Of a stretch of 64,000 bases of DNA, positions 17,504 to 26,419 are shown piece by piece (positions within the stretch are counted from its first letter, which is position 1; each line of letters begins with the position of its first letter). The translations under genes were made by a program, and so were the position numbers. Source of the DNA: Candidatus Proelusimicrobium tauri (GTDB lineage Bacteria; Elusimicrobiota; Elusimicrobia; Elusimicrobiales; Elusimicrobiaceae); the NCBI GenBank assembly GCA_002311025.1, contig DBYY01000007.1:29381-93380 (forward strand), in the 5' to 3' direction. The notes beneath the pieces were generated by a model. It was not told where the DNA came from and ran no database searches. It worked only from the letters and a program-made list of their open reading frames with translations.

Positions 17504-17532
17504 ATGCTACAAAATACCTAGCACTAGGTCAA
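17504..17532 (-). promoter_or_regulatory. Promoter of the EIIA-permease-def operon with palindromic operator
   Basis: Read leftward: TTGACC, 17 bases, TAGCAT, then 12 bases to the ATG. A 14-base palindrome (ACCTAG-CA-CTAGGT, 17516-17529) overlaps the -35 box and spacer, placed where a repressor dimer could block polymerase. No regulator gene is adjacent. Confidence 0.55.
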
Positions 17533-17563
17533 GACTTAGCAAAACATAAGACTGTTAAAATAT

Positions 17564-17594
17564 AAAAAATCCGCCCTGTTTAGCAAGACGGATC
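17564..17594 (-). terminator. Terminator of the small membrane protein gene
   Basis: Leftward stem ATCCGTCTTG with CAGGGCGGAT (10 pairs including G-T), 5-base loop, then six T. It lies 22 bases after the stop of the 83-residue membrane protein gene. Confidence 0.8.
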
Positions 17595-17615
17595 TTTAAA
17601 AATTATAAAAAGCAA

Positions 17616-17867
17616 TTACTCTCTATCAATAATCGCTGTATATGCCAAGACAGAAACAATTACGAAAGATAATACACTATAAGCAATCCACCAAAGTCTT
17701 TGTCCTGTAAGTTGCGGGAGAGTGAACGCTTCCCATACAAAGGAACACAAAGTTCTAACTACTACAAGCCAAATAAAAGCAATTATTAAGCGGAAAAGAA
17801 TATCAAGTATTCCTGTAAAAATACCTTTACTGAACGACACTTTAAATGAATTTAAAAATTTGCTCAT
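17616..17867 (-). CDS. Small two-helix membrane protein, function unknown
   Basis: 83 residues with two hydrophobic segments (about 19-45 and 58-78) separated by a short polar loop (PQLTGQRLWW); the N-terminus is basic. I do not recognise a family. It has its own leaderless promoter (17874-17902) and its own terminator, which argues that it is a real, separately expressed gene. It lies between the envelope-synthesis operon and the EIIA operon. Confidence 0.65.
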   Translation of the reverse strand: MSKFLNSFKVSFSKGIFTGILDILFRLIIAFIWLVVVRTLCSFVWEAFTLPQLTGQRLWWIAYSVLSFVIVSVLAYTAIIDRE

Positions 17868-17873
17868 AATAAG

Positions 17874-17902
17874 ATTTTAACTATTGTAGCACCTAAAGTC
17901 AA
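17874..17902 (-). promoter_or_regulatory. Leaderless promoter of the 83-residue membrane protein
   Basis: Read leftward: TTGACT (5 of 6 consensus), exactly 17 bases, TAAAAT, 6 bases, ATG at 17867. It is the clearest of the leaderless promoters in the window. Confidence 0.75.
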
Positions 17903-17906
17903 GCAC

Positions 17907-19430
17907 TTAATGAATATTTAGCATCTCCTTAGCATTGTTGAAAACCTCATCAACGCTGATATCTTTCATACATTTAAAATGCCCTTGCGGACATTTTTTA
18001 CCACCGTGTAAAGCACAAGGACGGCAAGGTAAATCTTTAACTTCAACAACTCTATGCCCCTTACCGTAAGGGAAAAAGCCGAGTTCTTTTGTTGTAGGAC
18101 CGAAAATCGCTAAAGTAGGGATGTTAAAAGCGGTTGCAATATGCATAGGACCGGAGTCGTTGGTAACAAATAATTTAAAATATTTCATTATTGCCATTAA
18201 TTCGGAAAGAGTTGTCTTGCTGGCTAAATTAACGGGATGGACTTTGGAAAGACGACAGACTTGCTCGCCGAGATCAACATCTTTCGGCCCGCCTACAATA
18301 ACGGCTCTTAAACCAAGTTCTTTTTCTACTCTTTCAATAAACTTTGCATAATTTTCCGCCGGCCAGCATTTTGTGGGCCAAACCGAACCGGGGTGAACAC
18401 CTATAATATCTTTACCTTCAAGACCGGCTTCCTTCAACATTTGTTGGACATTTTCTTTAGCATCTTGGGCGGAAGCATCCATTTTTAATTCGGCATTGGC
18501 AAAGTTTTCATTAACAATACCCTGAAGAAGGGATAAATTTCTTTCGGCATCATGAATAAGCCAAGAAAACGGCAAGGTTTTGGTATATAAAAAACGCCCT
18601 TCACTATTAGAAAAACCAATACGGATTTTTACATCACTTAACCAAGCAATAAGAGCGCTTCTGAAACTTCTGTGCGGGACTAAAATTACATCAACATTGG
18701 CCTCTTTTATTTGATGTGCTGTTTTAAATACACCAAAAATCTTACCAAGACCTTTTTTATCATCAATAATTATCTTGGAAACTTCTTTTAAATTAGAGAA
18801 AATTTCCCTTGTCTGAGGACGGGTTACCACAATAATTTTTGCTTTAGGGAAAAGGTGGGCCGTCTTTTGAACAAGAGGGGTTGTCAAAACAGAATCACCG
18901 ATAAAAGAAGTTTGGAAAATACAAATATTTTCCACATCTTTTCCGTTCATTTTAGCCGGCTTAAAAGACCAGTCATTTAATTGCGGAGTGGTATATTTTA
19001 TAGGAATATCCCAAGGTTTAAGGGCTTCTAAATACTTTTCAAGGGTGTGTTTTTCCAAAGCGGGACTATTGATTTTAAACTTAACATAAAGTCTTCTTTC
19101 AACGGAATTTTTATTGTAGCGTTGTTTCTTTGGAATACCGGAAAACAAACTAACAAGTCTGGTTCTTAAGGTTGAGTGTAAATCAAGCAAATGAGTAAAT
19201 TTTTCCTTTCTTATCTGCTTGATAGTATGGAAATAGCCTTTAAATACAATAATTTCATCCACATCCGGATGCCCGCTGAAAACTTGGGCAAACTGCGGCT
19301 TTACCATTAAGGCAATATGAGAATCCGGCCATTTTGCTTTAATGTTTTTAAATACCGGAGAGGCAAGCATAATATCCCCCAGAGAGGATAATCTTAAAAC
19401 TAAAATTTTATTTTTACTGTTATTTTCCAT
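17907..19430 (-). CDS. GT9 (heptosyltransferase-like) glycosyltransferase with duplicated N-domain
   Basis: 507 residues, against about 350 for the family. The start of a GT9 N-terminal Rossmann domain occurs twice: LVLRLSSLGDIMLASPVF (about residue 10) and CIFQTSFIGDSVLTTPLV (about 168). One C-terminal nucleotide-sugar domain follows, with GVHPGSVWPTKCWP and NDSGPMHIATAFNIPTLAIF intact. It probably adds a heptose or related sugar to the lipid A-Kdo core at the cytoplasmic face. A Cys-rich segment (DLPCRPCALHGGKKCPQGHF) near the end is a usual GT9 feature. Its start overlaps the end of waaA by 11 bases. Confidence 0.85.
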   Translation of the reverse strand: MENNSKNKILVLRLSSLGDIMLASPVFKNIKAKWPDSHIALMVKPQFAQVFSGHPDVDEIIVFKGYFHTIKQIRKEKFTHLLDLHSTLRTRLVSLFSGIPKKQRYNKNSVERRLYVKFKINSPALEKHTLEKYLEALKPWDIPIKYTTPQLNDWSFKPAKMNGKDVENICIFQTSFIGDSVLTTPLVQKTAHLFPKAKIIVVTRPQTREIFSNLKEVSKIIIDDKKGLGKIFGVFKTAHQIKEANVDVILVPHRSFRSALIAWLSDVKIRIGFSNSEGRFLYTKTLPFSWLIHDAERNLSLLQGIVNENFANAELKMDASAQDAKENVQQMLKEAGLEGKDIIGVHPGSVWPTKCWPAENYAKFIERVEKELGLRAVIVGGPKDVDLGEQVCRLSKVHPVNLASKTTLSELMAIMKYFKLFVTNDSGPMHIATAFNIPTLAIFGPTTKELGFFPYGKGHRVVEVKDLPCRPCALHGGKKCPQGHFKCMKDISVDEVFNNAKEMLNIH

Positions 19431-20691
19431 ATTCTTTAATTATACTGATTGTTTTATCAGTCGCTCCTTTAAAAGATAAGGCAACTTCTTGTGCTTTTGC
19501 ACCTGCCTGCTTAGCCAAAGATGTATTATTTACAAATTTTTTAAGTTGGGTAAGGAAAGTTGTTTTGCCAACTTTTACCCCTCCGCCTTCAGCAAATAAT
19601 TTTGTAGCGACCTCAGGCGTATTATAAAAATAAGGTCCGCTTAAAATTGCTTTGCCGAGTATGGCTGCTTCTAAAAAGTTATGTCCCCCTTTCTTGCTTA
19701 TTGTTCCGCCGATAAAAGCAAGTGTTCCCGTAGTGTAAAAAGCGCCGAGCATACCCATAGTATCAACAAGCAAGATTTGAGTTTCGCTTTCCGGAGATTC
19801 TTTTATTTTACTAAAAACGGAAAAGGAAAGATTGGATTTCTTGAGATTCTCAATAATTGCATTTTTTCTTTCCAAATGTCTGGGGGCAATAATGAATTTG
19901 ACTTGACTTAATTTTTTAGCGGTTTTTATAATTAAATCTTCTTCTTCCGCGTGAGTGCTACCGCAGGTTAAAACAAAAGCATTTTGCCAATAAAGTTTTT
20001 TAATTATCTCTTTTGCTTCCTCTTGATTTGCCGGCGTTTGGGTAAGCATATCATATTTTATATTGCCGGTATTAAAAACTTTTTCTTCAGAAGCGCCCGA
20101 AGCAATATATCTTTGGGCTATATCTTGGGTTTGAGCGCAAATCAAATTAATTTTTCTCAAAATAAGTTTTATTAAGGGAGAGATAAGTTTATAGCGTTTA
20201 AAACTTCTCTGGGAAAGACGCCCGTTTATAACGCAAACAGGAACATTGTTATTTGAACAGGCAACAATTAAATTCGGCCACAAATCAGATTCCACAATAA
20301 AAAGTTTACTAGGATTATAAAACTTTAAAAAACGTTTAATGAAAAAATAGAAATCTAAAGGCATTAAAAGGGCTTTATCGCATACTTTACTTTTTAAAGC
20401 CACTTGACGTCCTGCTTGAGTAGTAGTTGTAATTATAAGAGGTTTTTTATAGATTTCTTTTAGTTTTTCAGCCACGACTAAAACGCTTTTAATTTCTCCT
20501 ACACTTGCCGCGTGTATCCACAAAGCATTTTTTGGCGTGCCTTTAATAGCCGACCATGTAAATCTTTCCCTTACTTCTGCTTTTAAATTTTTAAGCAAGT
20601 TCCTTCTGGGAGAAATAAAGAAATAGAGCAGAAAACCAAGTCCCGCAATAGGAAAAAGCAAATTAATTAAAATTAATAAAAAATAACCCAT
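19420..20691 (-). CDS. waaA: Kdo transferase (3-deoxy-D-manno-octulosonic acid transferase)
   Basis: 423 residues from the ATG at 20691, chosen over an upstream in-frame ATG (20739) because it lies just after the preceding stop and makes the N-terminal membrane anchor (GYFLLILINLLFPIAGLGF) begin at residue 2. Motifs of the GT30 family: LWIHAASVGEIKSV, VINGRLSQRSFKRY and GGTISKKGGHNFLEAA. It attaches Kdo to lipid A precursor at the inner membrane. This is good evidence for an LPS-type outer membrane. The neighbours DUF374 and GT9 fit lipid A/core assembly. Confidence 0.93.
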   Translation of the reverse strand: MGYFLLILINLLFPIAGLGFLLYFFISPRRNLLKNLKAEVRERFTWSAIKGTPKNALWIHAASVGEIKSVLVVAEKLKEIYKKPLIITTTTQAGRQVALKSKVCDKALLMPLDFYFFIKRFLKFYNPSKLFIVESDLWPNLIVACSNNNVPVCVINGRLSQRSFKRYKLISPLIKLILRKINLICAQTQDIAQRYIASGASEEKVFNTGNIKYDMLTQTPANQEEAKEIIKKLYWQNAFVLTCGSTHAEEEDLIIKTAKKLSQVKFIIAPRHLERKNAIIENLKKSNLSFSVFSKIKESPESETQILLVDTMGMLGAFYTTGTLAFIGGTISKKGGHNFLEAAILGKAILSGPYFYNTPEVATKLFAEGGGVKVGKTTFLTQLKKFVNNTSLAKQAGAKAQEVALSFKGATDKTISIIKEYGK

Positions 20692-20692
20692 A

Positions 20693-21367
20693 TTATTTCC
20701 CTTTTTTACACATTTCTGACGCTTTTTTGGTGGCCGCATTTATTCTATCGGTCAAAATATCGCAAAGTTCTTTTATATCTTTATCAGGGGTAAAATAAAG
20801 CGGTTCTTCATAAACGATTGCACATCTGCCAAAAGGTAACGGAACTTGGAATTTATCCCAAGAATTAACATGAAATTTGTGGCTGCAATCAACAGCACCG
20901 GGAACAATAGGTAATTTTGTTTTGCTTGCAAGATAAATAATACCTTGTGAGGCCTTATAAATCGGGCCTCTGGGACCATCGGGGGTAAGAGCAATATTAT
21001 AACCTTTTTTAGCGTCCTCTATTAAACCTCTTAAAGCGGTATAACCGCCCTTTGAAGTAGAACCGCGCGTTGCTTTCATTCTAAACTTAGGCAAACTTCT
21101 TGCAATATATTCCCCGTCGGAACTCATACTAACTAAAACGGAAATTTTACCTTTTTTTCTATATGGGAAAAGTAAAAAAGATTGTTGATTATGCCAAAAA
21201 GCATAAATAACCTGCTGATTATCATCTAAAATCTGGGACTCTTTGTTTTTATGATAAATAAACTTTGTAAAAAACCCGACAAAATAGACATAGGCCGCAA
21301 TTAAATACGCCACTAAACCATAATGCCAAGAGTTATTCTTATTTTTATTTTTTACTTTTTTACTCAT
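20693..21367 (-). CDS. DUF374 lysophospholipid/lipid A acyltransferase-like protein
   Basis: 224 residues with one N-terminal membrane helix. The DUF374 signature is readable: an active-site-like FWHNQQSFLLFP and TPDGPRGPIYKASQG. The family is related to LpxL/PlsC acyltransferases and is commonly found beside waaA, so transfer of an acyl chain to lipid A or a lysophospholipid is the inferred role. Its ATG overlaps the stop of the upstream gene by one base (TAATG). waaA starts one base after its own stop. Confidence 0.85.
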   Translation of the reverse strand: MSKKVKNKNKNNSWHYGLVAYLIAAYVYFVGFFTKFIYHKNKESQILDDNQQVIYAFWHNQQSFLLFPYRKKGKISVLVSMSSDGEYIARSLPKFRMKATRGSTSKGGYTALRGLIEDAKKGYNIALTPDGPRGPIYKASQGIIYLASKTKLPIVPGAVDCSHKFHVNSWDKFQVPLPFGRCAIVYEEPLYFTPDKDIKELCDILTDRINAATKKASEMCKKGK

Positions 21368-21990
21368 TATTTTTTACCTTTTTTCTTTTTCCACGGAATA
21401 ACAAAAACAATAGTATTTTTAGGCAAAAGTTGTCCTTCTTGATAAGTAATACCTACTTTAGTACTGTTAAGTCTATCAAGCAAAACAGGCAGAAGTTCTT
21501 TTGCTTTAAAAACTTCTATCTGTTTTGCCTCTCTTATAAATTTGGGTTGATTACTGTAATTAAACTGCGGAACGGCAATTATAGTATAATTTTCTGTTTC
21601 AAATTCTTCTTTTTTGGCATCATCGCTTACCACATCTGCCATAAACATTACTGCCGTTCTTAAAAATTCCATTAAGGCAATACTTGCAATAGCAAGGGCC
21701 TGGGGATTAATTATTTTGGCAATTTCTTGGTCAATTTTTTCCCCTAAAGTTAAGGCACATAAACTTGACATTTTATAATCAAGGCCTATCCCCGTAAGTT
21801 CCAAATTTTGACCTTCTAAAAACTCATATACTACTCCCGGTTCTAAAGCCGCGTGAAGAGATGTTAAAAAAACCGCAAGTTCGCTTTCATCTTGAAAACC
21901 CGCTGCACGCAAATCAATTCCTGCGCCGCGCAAACGGCGCAGGATTTCTTTGTAATGCAAAGTAATTTTAAACTTACGGATTTTACGCAT
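21367..21990 (-). CDS. Unrecognised protein in the secDF-waaA operon
   Basis: 207 residues, no signal peptide or membrane helix, ending in a strongly basic tail (PWKKKKGKK). I do not recognise a family with confidence. The middle (CALTLGEKIDQEIAKI, then a hydrophobic helix) faintly recalls the activation-domain fold of cobalamin-dependent methionine synthase, but this is weak. It is locked into the operon with one-base overlaps to secF upstream and the DUF374 gene downstream, so it is certainly translated. Confidence 0.6.
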   Translation of the reverse strand: MRKIRKFKITLHYKEILRRLRGAGIDLRAAGFQDESELAVFLTSLHAALEPGVVYEFLEGQNLELTGIGLDYKMSSLCALTLGEKIDQEIAKIINPQALAIASIALMEFLRTAVMFMADVVSDDAKKEEFETENYTIIAVPQFNYSNQPKFIREAKQIEVFKAKELLPVLLDRLNSTKVGITYQEGQLLPKNTIVFVIPWKKKKGKK

Positions 21991-22961
21991 TAATGATGTC
22001 TTTTTTTGCTTTTCAAAGCAGGTTCTTGATAACCTTGATTTGAATAGGCATTTTGTTCTGCGGAAAGGCTGAACTTTCCATCTTTAGTCCATTGGTAAAC
22101 AAGACCGGGAACCAAAACAGCACTGGAATAAGTTCCGGAAGTTAAACCGATTAAGATTGCAAGAGAGAAGTTGTTAAGCACTTTTCCACCCATAAAATAC
22201 AAAATTGCCGTTGCACCGATAACGGTAATAGAGGTTATTACTGTTCTTGAAAGTGTTTCGTTAACACTGACATTTAATAATTCTCTGATATCCCATTTCG
22301 GATGTAATTTAGCATTTTCGCGAACTCTGTCGAAAATAACAATAGTGTCGTTTATAGAAAAACCTGCTATTGTCATAAATGCCGCCACTATAACGAGGTC
22401 AACTTCTAACTGGAAGAAAGAGAAAAGACCAATCGTTAAAAACACATCGTGGAACAAAGCAGCAACTGCCATTGCACCCCAAATAATGTTTTGGAAGCGG
22501 AAAGCAATATAAACGACCATAGCAAACATAGCAATCACAAAGGCTTTTATAGCACTTTTAGCCAAATGACTACCTATTGTAGGTCCGACAAAGTCTATTT
22601 GTTCAATAGTAAATTCAACACCGGTTTTACCCAAGCCTTCTTGAATACTGGCGGAAACCTCATTAACATTTTCTTGGGAACCTTTTACTTTAAGAGCAAA
22701 AGAATTTGTGCCGACAAAGGTTTGAATATCTGCTTTTAACCCTTGTTGAGTAAGAGCAGTTCTAACTTGGTCAATGTTCATATTGTCCTTGAACTGAACT
22801 TGCACCATTGTTCCGCCTGTAAAATCAATACCGTAGTTAAGGCCTTTGAAAATTACAGAGCATAAACAGGCAAGCATAATTAAGCCGGAAATCCAGAAAA
22901 ACATTTTTCTTGAGCCGACAAAATCAATATTAGTTTTTGGCAAAATTTCAAAATATTTCAT
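21990..22961 (-). CDS. secF: Protein translocase subunit SecF
   Basis: 323 residues with six membrane helices and one periplasmic loop after the first. The conserved GLNYGIDFTGGTMVQV near the N-terminus and FSINDTIVIFDRVREN in the membrane core identify SecF. It works with SecD and YajC as the proton-driven accessory complex of SecYEG. The gene starts 3 bases after the secD stop. Confidence 0.97.
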   Translation of the reverse strand: MKYFEILPKTNIDFVGSRKMFFWISGLIMLACLCSVIFKGLNYGIDFTGGTMVQVQFKDNMNIDQVRTALTQQGLKADIQTFVGTNSFALKVKGSQENVNEVSASIQEGLGKTGVEFTIEQIDFVGPTIGSHLAKSAIKAFVIAMFAMVVYIAFRFQNIIWGAMAVAALFHDVFLTIGLFSFFQLEVDLVIVAAFMTIAGFSINDTIVIFDRVRENAKLHPKWDIRELLNVSVNETLSRTVITSITVIGATAILYFMGGKVLNNFSLAILIGLTSGTYSSAVLVPGLVYQWTKDGKFSLSAEQNAYSNQGYQEPALKSKKRHH

Positions 22962-22964
22962 AAT

Positions 22965-24371
22965 CTATATACTAATCTCCTTAGGATTTGCCGTAAGCAA
23001 CATCTCGTAAATTGCGCGGGTCACAAACACGGAAGTAAACACACCGACTAAAAGACCCAAAGTTAAAGTTAAAGCAAAACCTTTAACAGGACCCGTTCCG
23101 AAGTTGAAAAGCAATATGGAAGCAATCCATGTTGTAAGGTTAGAGTCAAAAATTGCGCTCCATGCTTTTTCATAACCTTCTTTTATAACAAGATATAAGG
23201 GCTGACCTTTCTGATATTCTTCGCGCATACGCTCCAAAATAAGAACGTTTGCATCCACCGCCATCGCTAAAGATAAAATGATACCGGCGATACCGGGCAA
23301 AGTCAAAGTAGCGGAGAAATAAGCCATCGTTGCTACTAAGAAAATGAGGTTTAAAACCAAAGCAATGCTTGAAATAAACCCGGAAGCGCGGTAGTAAATT
23401 GTCATAAATAAAACTATGAAAATAAAGCCGATTAAGGAGGCTTTTAAACCGCTCTTAATAGAGTCTTCACCTAAACCGGGACCGATAACTCTCTTTTCAA
23501 TAATTCTGACGGGAGCAGGTAAAGCACCGGCGCGTAAAACTATGACAAGTTGTTTGGCTTCGTTCATAGTAAAGTTACCGGTAATTTGACCATTGCTTGT
23601 AATTCTGGCTTGAATTACAGGAGCACTTTGAATTGTATTATCTAACACGATAGCAAGTTGTTTGTGTAAATTATGTCCTGTTAATTCGCCGAATTTTTTG
23701 GCACCTGCGCCGTTAAAAGTAAAGGATACTGCGGGATAACCGTATTCCCCTGTGGAAATGCGAGCATCTTCCAAATCTGCACCGGTAATAGCAGCAGTTG
23801 CTGTTACGGCTTGGGTATAATGCTCTCTGTTCTTCATAGCGGTTACGCCTTCGGGCATAAGGGCTTGGGCTTCTGCGGTTAAACTTCCATCCGGATTAAA
23901 GGCATTTTCCATTTCATCTATTTTTTGAATAGCCTCTTGCGCTTTTTCAGAATCAACAATAAGCCTAAACTCAAGCATAGCAGTTTTACCTATAAGGGCT
24001 TCTGCCTGTTCGGGATTGGCAATACCGGGAAGTTGAACGGAAATCCATTTTTCACCTTGTTTGGTTATGGGAATTTCACCGACACCGTATTGGTCAATTC
24101 TGTTTCTGACGATTTCAATCGCGCGCTGCATAGAATCATTTAAGGATTCATTGCCGGATAATTTTGAAACATCAAGTTCCAAAAGCAAGGAAGAACCACC
24201 TCTTAAGTCCAAACCTAAATTCAAAATTCTTTTAGGTCTATCACCGGATGCTTCCAGTTTTTCCCTTTCGGCTTGTGTTTTGGAATACCACTCATAACTG
24301 GGATATAACAAAGCAACCGAGCCGACAAGGGCAATAATTATTATTGTCCACTTTACTGCTAGTTTATTCAT
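22965..24371 (-). CDS. secD: Protein translocase subunit SecD
   Basis: 468 residues, a compact SecD. First helix, then the periplasmic P1 domain beginning GLDLRGGSSLLLELDV, then five membrane helices with the AMAVDANVLILERMREE motif. It partners SecF in pulling exported proteins across the inner membrane. The start overlaps the yajC stop in an ATGA quartet. Confidence 0.97.
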   Translation of the reverse strand: MNKLAVKWTIIIIALVGSVALLYPSYEWYSKTQAEREKLEASGDRPKRILNLGLDLRGGSSLLLELDVSKLSGNESLNDSMQRAIEIVRNRIDQYGVGEIPITKQGEKWISVQLPGIANPEQAEALIGKTAMLEFRLIVDSEKAQEAIQKIDEMENAFNPDGSLTAEAQALMPEGVTAMKNREHYTQAVTATAAITGADLEDARISTGEYGYPAVSFTFNGAGAKKFGELTGHNLHKQLAIVLDNTIQSAPVIQARITSNGQITGNFTMNEAKQLVIVLRAGALPAPVRIIEKRVIGPGLGEDSIKSGLKASLIGFIFIVLFMTIYYRASGFISSIALVLNLIFLVATMAYFSATLTLPGIAGIILSLAMAVDANVLILERMREEYQKGQPLYLVIKEGYEKAWSAIFDSNLTTWIASILLFNFGTGPVKGFALTLTLGLLVGVFTSVFVTRAIYEMLLTANPKEISI

Positions 24372-24670
24372 TTTTTAGTAACTCCGTTTGCATTTACATT
24401 ATCTTTAAAAACATCAACAATGCCGTTTTCTAGGACGGTAATTTTTGTGTTTTCAGAGATTTTTACTTCAAATAAATTATCTTTAAAACCTACTATTGTG
24501 CCGATTACCCCACCAATCAAGATAACCTTATCACCTTTTTGTAGGGATTTAATAATTGTTTGCCTTTGCTGTTCGCGTTTCTTTTGTCCTCTTGACGAAA
24601 CAAATAACATCACACCAACAAAAATAATCAGTATAACCAAAAAACTATTACCTGCTGCTCCTTGTTCCAT
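24368..24670 (-). CDS. yajC: Preprotein translocase subunit YajC
   Basis: 100 residues: one N-terminal membrane helix, then a basic cytoplasmic part with QTIIKSLQKGDKVILIGGVI, which is diagnostic for YajC. First gene of the yajC-secD-secF-unknown-DUF374-waaA-GT9 operon, with a GGAGGAG ribosome site. The 60-base upstream gap is A/T-rich and should carry the promoter. Confidence 0.95.
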   Translation of the reverse strand: MEQGAAGNSFLVILIIFVGVMLFVSSRGQKKREQQRQTIIKSLQKGDKVILIGGVIGTIVGFKDNLFEVKISENTKITVLENGIVDVFKDNVNANGVTKK

Positions 24671-24737
24671 ATAAGAAACTCCTCCATATAATATATATAC
24701 TTAATTTTAGCATATTTAGAGGAACTAAAGAAGATTT

Positions 24738-25508
24738 TTATTTAGCGCTGTAGGTTAAATTGGCAAACAAACGTTTAAAAATATCCCTGTTTGGCATAGG
24801 AGTAAGGACTCTTGAGTCCCATTTAATAAAATTGCCGGCGGCGTACATATCACATTCGCTTTCGCTTACAAAAGCCCCTTTGCTGGCAATATCAATATAA
24901 ACCGGCTCAAAAGAAAAAGAATCTTTTAGACGAACTATAATTTTATTATCTGCCTCAATAATATCTCCCTTAACCTCGTAAGGATAAATGAAGATTAAGT
25001 AAATTACTGCCATAACAAAAGAGGTTGTCTTTTGATTTTTAAAAATTTCCGGCAGATTAAGTAAACCGGTTTGTTTCGAAAGATTTACAATTTCAAAATT
25101 CATTGTTTCAAAAAAGAAATTTTGTAAAACCTGCGCTTTTTGGCTTACCTCAAAAGAAGAATCTATAAGTTTATCAAAATCTTCCCGTGCAATATTAAAA
25201 AGAGCCAAAATTTCTTCACGGGAAGTTTTGGGATTAATTGAACGGGCAAGCAAAATCAGACCTTCTAAAAGGTCGGGATTTTTCAAGTTTAAAAAGCGGT
25301 CAATTTCTTCTTTTAAAGTATCTTGTTCGCGTTTAAATAAAGCACTAATTTCCGGCGGGAGCGTGCCATAATACTCCTTTGCTAAAGTATAAACACATTG
25401 CGGATCTTTTCTGTAAAATTCGACAAGACTTTGGGTTAATTTTTCCTTATGGGCAGATTCCGTTTTAAGCAAACTGAAAATTGCTTTTATTTCGTTTTCG
25501 TTGGACAT
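24738..25508 (-). CDS. SirB1-like (transglutaminase-like/TPR) protein, tentative
   Basis: 256 residues, soluble, no signal peptide. The order of segments (LLEGLILLARSINPKTSREEI, then a long helical stretch ending NFFFETMNFEIV, then LNLPEIFKNQKTTSFVMAVIYL) resembles the SirB1 N-terminal family, in which LN..L..R.G.P..L...YL follows a FF.ELGF element. The match is by eye and several usual residues are absent, so it is offered as a hypothesis. The gene follows era with no gap between stop and start. Confidence 0.45.
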   Translation of the reverse strand: MSNENEIKAIFSLLKTESAHKEKLTQSLVEFYRKDPQCVYTLAKEYYGTLPPEISALFKREQDTLKEEIDRFLNLKNPDLLEGLILLARSINPKTSREEILALFNIAREDFDKLIDSSFEVSQKAQVLQNFFFETMNFEIVNLSKQTGLLNLPEIFKNQKTTSFVMAVIYLIFIYPYEVKGDIIEADNKIIVRLKDSFSFEPVYIDIASKGAFVSESECDMYAAGNFIKWDSRVLTPMPNRDIFKRLFANLTYSAK

Positions 25509-26414
25509 TTAATCTATGTAACCGAATTTTTTGAGTTGTTTAACATTACTGCGCCAAGCGGGTGCAACTTCAACCCTTAATTCAAGACGGTATTTCTTTT
25601 GTAAAAATTGGCAAATGCGATCTTCGGCATTTTTGCGAAGTTTACCGATAGCGCTACCGCCTTTACCGATTAAAATTGCTTTTTGGTTTTCCCTTTCCGT
25701 ATAAATTATGGCGCGGATAAAGTTTTTATCGCCTAGATCTTCGGTAAAAGTTTCCACTTCAACAAAAGTGCTATAAGGTATTTCCTGATTGTAAAGAAGG
25801 AAAATTTGCTCCCTTATAAACTCGGCTATATAAAATCTTTCCCAGCGGTCCGTAAGTTGCCCTTTTGGGAAATACGGCGGACTAAAAGGAATATAATCGG
25901 CAACGGCTCTTTGCACTTGGTCAACCCCCTCGCCTTTTTTAGCATTTACATAGAAAACTTTCTTTATCGGCAACTGGGCACAAATAGCATTTTTGATTTT
26001 TAAGAGTTCATCTTTATCTTTAACTAAATCGACTTTATTTATGACGAGCAAAATAGGGCAATACAGTTCTTTTAATTTTTTAACAAGCTCCAAATGTTTG
26101 CTTAAGGTGGAAGTTGCATCATACACAAAAAGAACCAAATCGGCATCTTCGCTTACGGCTTGATTAAGAGAGTTCAGCATAACTTCCTGTAATTTGTATT
26201 CCGCATGTAAAAAACCCGGAGTATCAACAAAAACTATTTGATAATCCCTACCTTCGCAAATTGCCAAAATATTTTGCCTTGTTGTTTGCGGTTTATGCGT
26301 TACGGGTGATAAATCAACCCCCGCAAATTTATTAAGCAAAGTGCTTTTGCCGGCATTAGCAAGACCGGCAAGAACAGCAAAACCGCTTTTAAAATTGAGA
26401 TCGTCTTGCAACAT
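25509..26414 (-). CDS. era: GTPase Era
   Basis: 301 residues. G1 GLANAGKSTLLN (17-28), G2 TTRQN, G3 DTPGF, G4 NKVD and a G5-like NAKKGEGV are in place, followed by a KH RNA-binding domain with ILIGKGGSAIGKL. Era binds the 3' end of 16S rRNA and helps 30S subunit maturation. It sits 5 bases after the pyrR stop, with the SirB1-like gene immediately downstream. Confidence 0.97.
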   Translation of the reverse strand: MLQDDLNFKSGFAVLAGLANAGKSTLLNKFAGVDLSPVTHKPQTTRQNILAICEGRDYQIVFVDTPGFLHAEYKLQEVMLNSLNQAVSEDADLVLFVYDATSTLSKHLELVKKLKELYCPILLVINKVDLVKDKDELLKIKNAICAQLPIKKVFYVNAKKGEGVDQVQRAVADYIPFSPPYFPKGQLTDRWERFYIAEFIREQIFLLYNQEIPYSTFVEVETFTEDLGDKNFIRAIIYTERENQKAILIGKGGSAIGKLRKNAEDRICQFLQKKYRLELRVEVAPAWRSNVKQLKKFGYID

Positions 26415-26419
26415 AAATT

